Under the pieces are notes generated by a model. The model saw only the letters and a program-made list of their open reading frames with translations, was not told where the DNA came from and did no database searches. 64,000 nucleotides of DNA from Gastrolobium villosum (Eukaryota; Streptophyta; Magnoliopsida; Fabales; Fabaceae), in the NCBI GenBank assembly GCA_032173675.1, contig JAVKPL010005405.1, positions 40,876-104,875 on the forward strand, read 5' to 3'. Both the position numbers and the translations under genes were made by a program. This document shows positions 51,369 to 61,445 of this stretch, one piece after another; the first letter of the stretch is position 1; every line of letters starts with the position of its first letter.

Positions 51369-53370
51369 TGTAATGACCCGCACCGCTAATTAAGTTAATT
51401 AATGAATTAATCATGATAATTAGGAAATGATTCCATAATTGACCCTAATAATTATTATATGAGGCGTTAATAATTATAATTAGTGGGTAAGAATGTTGAA
51501 AGTTACTTTTCGGAGGAAAAGTGCAGATACCGGTTCTGTTACCCAGTACAAATGCATACCGGGAAAGTATCCCGGAAAATTATAATAAGTGCATGATAAT
51601 TACTAGAATAATACGTAGGACTTGTAAAACAAGTTTCAAGTCAAAATAATGAGAAATGATGCTAGAACTGATACTGGCTATGGAAAAGCGCCTATCGGAA
51701 AGGTGCTCCGAAAAATAAAATAAAAATATGATAAATCTTAGAAAAATGTGTAGGTTTTGATTCTAAAGTTTAGGATCAAGATCTTTTGCGTAGCTATTAA
51801 GGCTAATACTGCGCGTTATGACTTAATTGGCTATATATGCTAAATGGCACAAGTTTCTAGGTCAAAATATGCCGCCTCCTACGTGAATAGTGCTGGTGTG
51901 TGAGCTCTCTTTGCTGCACCTCCATTCCTTGTGCTCCATTGCTCTTCTCCTTCATTCCTTGGCCAAGTTATCACCTTTGATGCTTGTTCCATCATCTTAA
52001 ACACTTGGTGAGGGTGGGAGTTAGCCTTGAGACTGCATTGTTGGTCTTCTGAGTTGAGAGAGCTGTTTTGGGGGAAGGTGTGAGGCTGAGTTTGTATTGT
52101 GTGGGGTAGAAGCTTCAAGTAGCTTCCTTGGTGAGGAAAGAAGTCACCTTGTTGCTCCATTTTCGTCCTCCCTTAAGTTTGTACCTTGGAGCTGACTTGT
52201 GAGCTCCAAGAGCACCATTGTTGAGCTGTTTCAAGCTTGGGGTAAGCTTCCTCATCTTTGATCATAGTTTGTGGCTTAAAGTTGATGTTTTTTCCATGTT
52301 TAATGAGTAAACAAGAAGGTAATCTGAGTATGAACCTAAAACAGATTAAAGATGCATGCTTTAACGTAATTAAGTGTTAAAAGTTGGATTGGATATTCAC
52401 GAAATGCAGAAAATGCATTCTGTCATGAGATATCCGGATATTTGTCGAACATATATCCGGAGATCGATATCCGGATATGGTATCCGGATATTCATATCCG
52501 GATATGGTCAGTGTGATATCCGGATATTGCATATCCGGATATGTACTTTGGAATATCCGGATATTCTGGGATTTCGAAGAACAGTAGCTGTGTTGTGTGA
52601 ACAGTAGGCTATTGGGGGTTTGTGGACCCTAGATTAAGGAAGTTGAACTTCTGTAATTAATGAACTAAGTCAGAATCATGTGATTAAGGGCTTATGGCTT
52701 TGTTGGAAGCCTTAAGACGTAAAACGTAAAGGAAAGGCGTAGTCTTTAAGTTGTATGATTGTGATGCATAATTAATGATATATTATTGGTTCATACTGCT
52801 GTGTTTAGACTGTGAGAGTGGTTGGACTTTTGGGTTGGATTGATTGCTTGCAAGGTAATCTTTCGTGTCCTCGGTTTAGCCATATTGTGGTTCCACCATG
52901 TCCCATGGGGATGTGGTTTATGCATGCTGTGTTACATGCTTTGATTTTTGGAAATGTTGTTGAGCTGTTATATGCAATGTGCTTTTATGATATGCATGTG
53001 GTGTCCACCTTTACGGTAAGCCTGAGTATGTAGTACATACGATAAACACACATGGCATGAATATCTGTTGCACTGCATAGTTTTGGAACTAATATTGGAA
53101 ATATTGCTTTTGAATTTATATTGCACATGTAAGTGAGCTTGGGGTGGAAGATCTTGAGGACCCCTTGTCTTACTGAGATTTCTTGTTTAGAGATCTCACC
53201 CCACTTTTAGGGACGCTTATTTCAGGTTCAGGTAATGTTAAGGGCTAAGGTGGCAGGAGGCCAGAGTTGAGTTAGACATATCTGTGTTATGCTGACATAT
53301 TGGATGCTGGTTATTGACTGCTGTTATGTTTTCCGCTCTTATTATCAAGTTGAGACTGATGTTGGACATT
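51369..53370 (+). mobile_element. probable solo LTR or LTR fragment
   Basis: It starts TGTAATGACCCGCACC, a style common at 5' ends of plant Ty3/gypsy LTRs. Near its end it carries TTACTGAGATTTCTTG, then GATCTCACCCCACTTTTAGG, then TTTCAGGTTCAGG. The same motif series occurs on the minus strand at about 32020-32110. No retroviral-type domain is visible. The right end is uncertain; GGACA near 53369 is one candidate. Confidence 0.4.
52430..52566. repeat. cluster of seven ATATCCGGATAT palindromes
   Basis: The 12-bp palindrome, or an 11-of-12 version, occurs at 52430, 52467, 52480, 52494, 52516, 52531 and 52553. A half site ATATCCGG lies at about 52453. Spacing is irregular (13 to 37 bp), so this is not a simple tandem repeat. 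Four places also match GNATATNC (52486, 52529, 52551, 52559), the consensus bound by PHR1-type phosphate-starvation factors. Confidence 0.9.
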
Positions 53371-53391
53371 GTTGCCTTCGATATATATCAA

Positions 53392-55920
53392 GGAGAGTTC
53401 ACCTGATGTGTCACGTGTCACTCCCTGTTTCGATTTTTTTTTTCACCAAAAAAAAAAAGTTTCATTTTTATGGTAAATTGGAAAAAGTTTTTTCTTTTAA
53501 AAATCAAAAATCACTTTTTTAATTCGAAAAAATTAAAACAATTGTGGTGGCAGACAAGTCATTCAATGTCCCATATTGGAATTACTCAGCCGTATTAATT
53601 GCTTTTTGGAATTGATAAGCTGATTTAAAATTCAAATTTTGAAATGATTTCAAATTTTGAATTTAAAGTATTTCTTTTAAAAATCGAAAATTACTTTTTA
53701 AATTCGAAAAAAAAACAATCTATATATATAAAGGAGAGTTCATCTCATGTGTCACTCCCTATTTGGTTTTTTTTTTCACCAATTTTTTTTTTCATTTTTT
53801 TGGTAGATTGGAAAAAGTTTTTCTTTTAAAAATCGAAAATCACTTTTTTAATTCGAAAAAATTAAAAAAAATTGTGGTGGCAGACAAGTCGTTAAAAGTC
53901 CCACATTAGAATTACTCAGCCGTATTAATTGCTTTTTGGAATTGATTAGTTGATTTAAAATTCGACTTTTGATAGGATTTCAAATTTTGAATTTAAAGTA
54001 TTTCTTTTAAAAATCGAAAATTCCTTTTTAAATTCGAAAAAAAACAATCTATGTATAAAGGAGAGTTCAGTTGATGTGTCACTCCCTATTTCGATTTTTT
54101 TTTCACCAATATTTTTTTTCATTTTTTTGGTAGATTGGAAAAAGTTTTTTCTTTTAAAAATCGAAAATCACTTTTTTAATTCGAAAAAAATAAAACAATT
54201 GTGGTGGCAGACAAGTCATTAAATGTCCCACATTGGAATTACTCAGCTTATTAATTGCTTTTTGGAATTGATTAGCTGATTTAAAATTCAAATTTTGAAA
54301 TGATTTCAAATTTTGAATTTAAAATATTTCCTTTAAAAATCGAAGATTCCTTTTTAAATAAAAAAACAATCTATATATATAAAGGAGATTTCAGCTGATG
54401 TGTCACTCCCTGTTTCGATTTTTTTTCACCAATTTTTTTTTCATTCTTTTGGTAGATTGGAAAAAGTTTTTTCTTTTAAAAATCAAAAATCACTTTTTAA
54501 TTCGAAAAAAAATAAAACAATTGTGGTGGCAGACAAGTCATTAAATGTCCCACATTGGAATTACTCAGCCTTATTAATTGCTTATTGGAATTGATCAGCT
54601 GATTTAAAATTCAAATTTTGAAATGATTTCAAATTTTGAATTTAAAGTACTTCTTTTAAAAATCAAAAATTCCTTTTTAAATTCTAAATATATATATATA
54701 TATAAAGGAGTGTTCAATTGATGTGTCACTCCCTGTTTCGATTTTTTTTTTCACCAAAAAAAAGTTTCATTTTTTTGGTAAATTGGAAAAAGTTTTTTCT
54801 TTTAAAACCAAAATATCTCTTTTTTAATTCGAAAAAATTAAAACAATTGTAGTGGTAGACAAGTCATTAAATGTCCCATATTGGAATTACTCAGCCGCAT
54901 TAATTGCTTTTTGGAATTGATAAACTGATTTAAAATTCGAATTTTAAAATGATTTCAAATTTTGAATTTAAAGTATTTTTTTTAAAAATTGAAAATTCCT
55001 TTTTTAATTCGAAAAAAAACAATCTATATATATATAAAGGAGAGTTCAACTGATGTGTCACTCCCTGATTCGATTTTTTTTTTCACCAAATTTTTTTTCA
55101 TTTTTTTGGTAGATTGGAAAAAGTTTTTGCTTTTAAAAATCAAAAATCACTTTTTTAATTCGAAAAAATTATAAAAATTGTGGTGGCAGACAAGTCGTTA
55201 AATGTCCCACATTAGAATTATTCAGCCGTATTAATTGCTTTTTGGAATTGATTAGCTGATTTAAAATTCGACTTTTGAAATGATTTCAAATTTTGAATTT
55301 AAAGTATTTCTTTTAAAAATCGAAAATTCCTTTTTAAAATCGAAAAAAAAACAATCTATATATAAAGGAGTGTTAAGTTGATGTGTCATTCCCTGTTTCG
55401 ATTTTTTTTTCACCAATTTTTTTTTTTCATTTTTTTGGTAGATTTGAAAAAGTTTTTTCTTTTAAAAATCAAAAATCACTTTTTTAATTCAAAAAAAAAA
55501 AAAATAAAACAATTGTGGTGGGAGACAAGACATTAAATGTCCCACATTGGAATTACTCAACATTATTAATTGCTTTTTGGAATTGATCAGCTGATTCAAA
55601 ATTCAAATTTTGAAATGATTTCAAATTTTGAATTTAAAGTATTTACTTTAAAAATCGAAGATTCCTTTTTAAATTAAATAAAAATCTATATATATAAAGG
55701 AGATTTCAGCTGATGTATCACTCCCTGTTTCGATTTTTTTTCACCAATTTTTTTTTTTCATTCTTTTGGTAGATTGGAAAAAGTTTTTTCTTTTAAAAAT
55801 CGAAAATCACTTTTTTAATTCGAAAAAAATAAAACAATTGTGGTGGCAGACAAGTCATTAAATGTCCCACATTGGAATTACTCAGCCTTATTAATTCCTT
55901 TTTAAATTTGAAAAATAAAA
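53392..55920 (+). repeat. tandem array, block 2 (8 monomers)
   Basis: Monomers of the same family and orientation start at 53392, 53733, 54060, 54384, 54707, 55039, 55367 and 55699. The last is cut at about 55920, after CAGCCTTATTAATTCC, by a TA tract. Units 53733/55039, 54060/55367 and 54384/55699 share private variants (for example GTCGTTAAA with ATTAGAATTA, and ATTCGACTTTTG), showing a four-unit higher-order repeat of about 1310 bp. Confidence 0.95.
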
Positions 55921-55923
55921 TAA

Positions 55924-55978
<55 letters not shown>

Positions 55979-55980
<2 letters not shown>

Positions 55981-56305
55981 GATAGGATATTATGACACCC
56001 AAGTTATGTTACACCCATGTGACACCCAGTCAATCTCATTGTTAGATCGCTTATATTGATCCAACGGTTATATTTATTTTCATCTTTGTATGGTCATGAT
56101 TTCCCAAATTTAATATTTTATATTTATTTCTACCTTTGTATGGTTATGATTTCCCATATTTAATGTTTTCACTCTAAATTTAGGAACTCATGATCATACA
56201 AAGATAGAAATAAATATAACTGTTGGATCAACATAAGCGATCTAACGGTGAGATTGACTGGGTGTCACATGGGTGTAACATAACTTGGGTGTCACAATAT
56301 CCTAT

Positions 56306-56310
<5 letters not shown>
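55979..56310. mobile_element. foldback element inserted in the array's (TA)n link
   Basis: Long terminal inverted repeats: GGGATAGGATATTATGACAC at the left and TGTCACAATATCCTATCCC at the right. Pairing continues through CCCAAGTTATGTTACACCC, GATCGCTTATATTGATCC and TATATTTATTTC. Arms are about 120 bp or more. TA runs of 35-55 bp flank it (about 55924-55978 and 56311-56346). It has no coding capacity. Confidence 0.9.
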
Positions 56311-56348
<38 letters not shown>

Positions 56349-56349
<1 letters not shown>

Positions 56350-57085
56350 GGTAGTTCAGTTGATGTGTCACTCCCTGTTTCGATTTTTTTTCACAAAAAA
56401 AAAAGTTTCATTTTTTTGGTAAATTGGAAAAAAAAATTTCTTTTAAAAACCGAAAATATCTTTTTTAATTCGAAAAAATTAAAATAATTGTGGTGGCAGA
56501 CAAGTCATTAAATGTCCCACATTGGAATTACTCGGCTGTATTAATTGCTTTTTGGAATTGATAAGCTGATTTAAAATTTGAATTTTGAGATAATTTCAAA
56601 ATTTGAATTTAAAGTATTTATTTTAAAAATCAAAAATTCCTTTTTAAATTCGAAAAAAAAAATATATATATATATATAGAGGAGAGTTCAACTCATGTGT
56701 CCCTCCCTGTTTCGATTTTTTTTTCACAAAAAAAAGTTTCATTTTTTTGGTAAATTTGAAAAAGTTTTTTCTTTTAAAAATCGAAAATCATTTTTTTAAT
56801 TCTAAAAAATTAAAACAATTGTGGTGGCAGACAAGTCATTAAATGTCCCACATTGGAATTACTCAGCCGTATTATTTTCTTTTTGGAATTGATAAGCTGG
56901 TTTAAAATTCGAATTTTGAAATGATTTCAAATTTTGAATTTAAAATATTTATTTTAAAAATCGAAAATTTCTTTTTAAATTGGAAAAAAAATCTATATAT
57001 ATATATATAAAGGTGAGTTCAGCTAATGTGTCACTCCCTGTTTCTATTTTTTTTTCATTTTTATGGTAAATTGGAAAAAGTTAAT
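56349..57085 (+). repeat. tandem array, block 3 (2 full and 1 partial monomers)
   Basis: Units start at 56349 (GGGTAGTTCAG variant), 56681 and 57012 (GGTGAGTTCAG). The last is broken after GGTAAATTGGAAAAAGTTAA near 57085. Confidence 0.9.
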
Positions 57086-57790
57086 ATTTCATATTTTAAT
57101 TGCTTATTCATATTTTAAAAACACCATTAATTTTCATTTATGATTATTAATATTTCAACCTCATTTACGTAAAATATTGAACAACTCTTTTAAAAAAATT
57201 AAATTAAATTAAATTAGAGAAAATTCAAAATTAAATTATGAATTAAAACATATCTTTCTTTTTTTTGTGAAATTAAAAAATATCTTTAATGAAATAATAT
57301 GGGGTAACAGCACCCACTGATTCCTCCCCGAAACAAAATTTTGTCCAAAAAGAAGTTCAGGAGTTAGAACATTAATTGTTGATTCTTAATTAGCCCTTGG
57401 ATCCATTTTCGGATTGGTTGATGAAAACCGATTCAATCCAAACCGATCCAATATATAAAATTCCCCCTACCTACTTGGGTCTTTCCCCAATCATAGCCCA
57501 AAAAATCTAAATCCAAGACTCATTAACCCATCAACTAAATCCAAGAAAAAATCTAGACAAATCTCATCAACAAAATTTTGTATGTGCACTTACCAAAAAA
57601 AAATTTTTTTATATGTGTAGAGCTTCATATCTCATTATTCAAAAAAAGAAAAAAAATTACCGTTTACCGATACTTTTGTATTTCAATTTTTTTTAACAAA
57701 GCCAATATATACAAAAGATGTTATTTGCACAATAATCATGAAACAAATTTTAGGTTTTAAAAAAAAATAAAAACTGATCCAACTGAGCAT
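57086..57790. other. AT-rich DNA between the array and MYB copy A
   Basis: No gene. It contains a small GATCCAATC-type segment near 57405-57480 like the one at 23430-23570. Homology with the region downstream of MYB copy B begins at about 57788 (GCATAACAAACCAACTCC). Confidence 0.5.
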
Positions 57791-57902
57791 AACAAACCAA
57801 CTCCATCAAATCCATATGTCTATTATTTCCTTCTAAACTATATTGATCCTCAAGCAGCAACTCCATGTTCTAGTTTTGAATCCAATAATCACAACAAGGT
57901 GA

Positions 57903-59587
57903 TTAACTGTCAGTTCCTTTCAGCAAGTGAGAGGGAGAGAGATCAGAATCAAGGTAATTGATAGGTGTAGGAGTCTTTCTAGGTGTGAGACTCTCATCCA
58001 AGTACATGTTATGTGAATTTGGATCTGGGTTGGAATGAGGGAAACCACACTCAGTCACATCAGTGAGAAGTTGATCACCATTAAGAGATTCAACATTGAC
58101 AAGTTGTTGTTGGGGCTGATTCTCCTTGAAAAATTGTTGCATGAAAAGCAACTCATCATCATATTTAGCAATTTGTGGCAATAAGGAATTGTCATCAGAA
58201 TCAGAGAGTTGAGATAAAACGAGGCCTGATTGAGTTGTTGTAGTGCTAAAGGGAGGAGTAGTAGTTGTGGTAGTGATGATGCTCTTTGTGGGGTTAATGA
58301 AGGTGGTGCTATTAAGAGTCTTGCTTTTGATATAATCTTCAAGAATAGAGGATTGTGGCTTTCCATTAGAAGTTACTGTCCTATTATTCTCTCTCTCTTG
58401 CCTTCTTTTAGTTGCATTCCAATGGTTCTTTATTGCGTTCTCGGTTCTTCCTGGAATAAGCTTTTCCATCTCTGACCAACGATTTCCAATCTTAGCATGT
58501 GTTTCCACTAATATCTTCTCTTCTTCTTCACTCCAACCATCTTTCTGTAAAATATTTAAACAGCTAAGATAAAAATGATAATTTAAAATATTTTACATTA
58601 TATATAAATCACATTATTTTTTCATACAAATAAACTATCAATTTACATAAATCTATAAAATAAGAAACAAAGAATTGTGTAACTATCTTTCATGTTAAGC
58701 AGTTAAGGCAAATTTTAGTTTATATATTTTACATTCTATATAATTGACATTATTTTTTCATATAAACCACTTTTGAGGATCCAAAATTAGTTTTTAGAGG
58801 AAAAATAAATAAGAAATCATTAGAGCAAGCAAGATCTGAATAAAAAGAAAAAGAAATATATGAATGATTAATTAGAAATATGTCAACCAAACACGATCCA
58901 GTAGTGATATGTGAAAAGAAAAATAGATCATTTACAAATCTTAAATATACAAAAAGAGTAGGAAGAATGGTCAACCTGCATGTACCAAAATAGATCATGA
59001 AAAATCTTGAGTATCTATCTAGAAACTACGAAATAAGAAAATATACATAGATTTCAAAGTGATCTTAAAAAATCTTTGTTAAGTTCTGATTAATTATTAC
59101 ATGCATATATTTAAATAATTAATATTAAAATAACCCTAGGGCATAGGGCATTTTAGAGTTGAGACTTATAAAAAGTGTATTTATATTGAACATGAAAAAA
59201 ATTAGCACGAACATCAAGGATTACGAGAGAAATTAATAGACCTTAATATTTGGGCCCAGATGATTACGCCATCTCACGCTACATTGCTTGGCATCTCTTC
59301 CATCCAAATTCTCAGCTATTTGAGACCAATTTCTTACACCATATTGCTCCACCAACATTAACAGTTTCCTTTAATTATATAGTAAATAAAAAAGAAAAAC
59401 ACCTTAGAAGTTTAGTGCAAATATATAACAATCAAACTAAAACATGTATATAAAAAATGTACACAAAAAAAAAAGTTTTGTTCGCAATACTCAACCTGTC
59501 TTCTTCTTCACCCCATCTTCCTTTGATTGGAGACACAGGAGATCTTTTCTTAGGCCTTCCTTCCACAAGTTTTGCATTATTGCTCAT
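57903..59587 (-). CDS. R2R3-MYB copy A, truncated at both ends
   Basis: A paralogue of the adjacent MYB copy B with the same exon borders: 59587-59496, 59368-59242, 58544-57903 (861 nt, 286 aa). R2 is residues 25-73 (Trp25, 45, 64); R3 follows from residue 74. Relative to copy B, about 120 N-terminal residues are gone. An 11-bp deletion brings a formerly out-of-frame ATG (AAAGATGAGC) into frame as a new start, and a larger deletion fuses 5' flank to exon 1. A TCA to TAA change removes the last 11 residues. In the R2 recognition helix copy A has GRDAKQCSVRWRNHL where copy B has GRTGKQCSVRWHNHL, and IAEN for IAKN. The open frame survives, but DNA binding may be altered. It could be a young pseudogene or a short MYB variant. 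Confidence 0.75.
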
Positions 59588-59626
59588 CTTTCGGTGAGGT
59601 TTATTTGTGAGGAGGAAACGGTGGAT

Positions 59627-59802
59627 ATACCATCTATATATGCAGAGGAGAGTTCAGCTGATGTGTCACTCCATGTTTCGATTTTTTTTTTCACCAAGAA
59701 AAAAAGTTTCGTTTTTTTGGTAAATTGGAAAAAGTTTTTTCTTTTAAAAATCGAAAATCACTTTTTTAATTCAAAAAAATTAAAACAATTGTGGTGGCAG
59801 AT
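59627..59802 (+). repeat. isolated partial array monomer upstream of MYB copy A
   Basis: It begins CATCTATATATGCAGAGGAG and follows the array consensus (GCTGATGTGTCACTCC, GGTAAATTGGAAAAAG) to ACAATTGTGGTGGCAG, where it stops abruptly. It covers about the first half of a unit. It lies about 40 bp upstream of the new MYB A start, and its TATA-like end faces the gene. Confidence 0.9.
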
Positions 59803-61033
59803 GATGTGCCTCTGGCAAGTTATGTTTTTCAAGTAAAAATCTATAGTAATTTAATTATAAAAGAACATGTTTTGTTTATTAATTGCTTTTATTATTTAGT
59901 TTTTCTATTTTTTGTTTATTTCTCATTTTTTATATGATTTTTACAGGTTAAAGTGGGAAAGAGATTCGAAGATTTGAAAAACAAGGAAGGGAAGATCGCG
60001 CGAGAGACCAAACAAAGCGCCAGAGTGTCGCGCCACTATTGAATTGAAATTTGAATTCAAATCTGTTTTAATTTAATTCTTCCGTTACGTAATAAGTTTA
60101 ATTTAATTCTTCCGTTACGTAATAAGTTGTAATTTAATTCTGTTTTTGTTTATTTCTCATTTTTTATATGATTTTTACAGGTTAAAGTGGGAAAGAGACG
60201 AAGATTTTCACAAACAAAGCGCCAGAGTGTCTCGCCACTATTGAATTGAAATTTGAATTCAAATCTGTTTTAATTTAATTCTTCCGTTACGTAATAAGTT
60301 TAATTTAATTCTTCCGTTACGTAATAAGTTGTAATTTAATTCTTCCATTATACGTTTCACCAGAGGGGCATTTTCGGGAAAGAAGTACCGTGTTATGCGA
60401 GTATTTTTGGAAGAGAGAAAGAGGCTTATAAATACACCCTATTGGCAGAACCCTAAAATCAGATCTGGACCGGGAGAAGAAAGGGGCAGCTGTGGAGTTC
60501 TTCGCGTTCTTGATCTTATTCTTTGTATTTTCTTTATTTCTTATTTTAGTTTATGTTGAATTTTAAATCAGCGATCATGGTGTTGATTTGCTAGATCTTT
60601 TTATTGTTGTCAGGGTCACGATCCATATGTGAACCCTTGATACGAAGAATTGGTTTATGGTTTTTGATTTATATAATTATCTTTATCATTACTCTGTGCG
60701 AATTTGATATCTTCTTTGTTAGAATTGATCAATCTGATAGTTAGGGATATTCTGAGGATCAAAACCCTAGATAAGAATATTGGGGTTTTGATCTCGAAAG
60801 GGGGTAAGATAACGATCTGTATGCGTGCTAGGAATAGACGTTTATCTGATTTTAGATGCTTAAATTAACGCGCCCATTGCTTGATCCCATGAGAAACATT
60901 GCAAGGAATTGGGGTTCCTAATGGGATTAAAGGGTTGATCCTATAAGGTAGTGAGGGTTAACTATTAAATCTTTTTTAGATGATAATTTATCAGAGTAAT
61001 TATATAGATGATTATTGTAAATCAATCCGGAGT
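59803..61033 (+). mobile_element. probable LTR-type sequence with internal tandem duplications
   Basis: The segment starts TGATGTGCCTCTGGCAAG directly at the broken monomer. It carries a TATA-type TTATAAATACACCC near 60427 and a leader-like stretch without protein domains, typical of a plant Ty3/gypsy LTR. A unit of 234 bp is duplicated (about 59911 and 60145), and within each unit a phrase with ATTCTTCCGTTACGTAATAAG is doubled. No coding domains or primer site. Confidence 0.4.
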
Positions 61034-61262
61034 TTCCTAGGAGATGTTGCTATATAGATTATTATTTTTATGAAAAATATTAATTCAGTTATTATTGGGA
61101 AATAAAAGGAATATCATTTGCTGGGTTTATAAATGTCAAATTGGAATACTTCTGTGAAAGAAATAATAATCCTATAAGATCACTCCTTACACATAAAACT
61201 TTAGTCATTGAGATATCTTATGGGTATGGTATTTTGAATGAGTTTTTAAATAGTTATTCCAA
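61034..61262 (+). repeat. duplicated unique segment X, copy 2
   Basis: A close match to 42538-42770 in the same orientation, here directly beside MYB copy B instead of beside the array. Confidence 0.85.
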
Positions 61263-61445
61263 AGTCCATCTCCAAAATTATTACTAGAAGAACATCTTAA
61301 TTACATTTTCATCATGACAAGCAATCTAATGGTAAAACAGAGCAGAACAAAAAAAAACGCATAACAAACCAACTCCATCAAATTTATCCATATGTCTATT
61401 GTTTCCTTCTAAACTATATTGATACTCAAGCAGCAAGTCCATGTT

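Larger units (their letters stand above)
50571..53391. other. non-array segment between array blocks
   Basis: About 2.8 kb of different composition. It has a TTA trinucleotide run (about 50580-50610), an exon-like fragment (51021-51164), and a probable LTR-type sequence from about 51369 that carries a cluster of palindromes at 52430-52566. No complete gene. Confidence 0.6.

Noticed and set aside
51879..52160. Minus-strand open frame of 93 codons
   Set aside because: It lies in the LTR-like segment, has no recognisable domain, and no sign of a promoter or splicing.
42837..57085. CRISPR-like array
   Set aside because: The repeats are 330 bp, contiguous, without unique spacers, and in plant DNA.
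44340..59836. Recurring short peptides containing VSLPVSIFFF and LEKVFSFKN
   Set aside because: These are translations of the same stretch of the array monomer. Frames are broken by T-run length changes from unit to unit, so there is no coding constraint.
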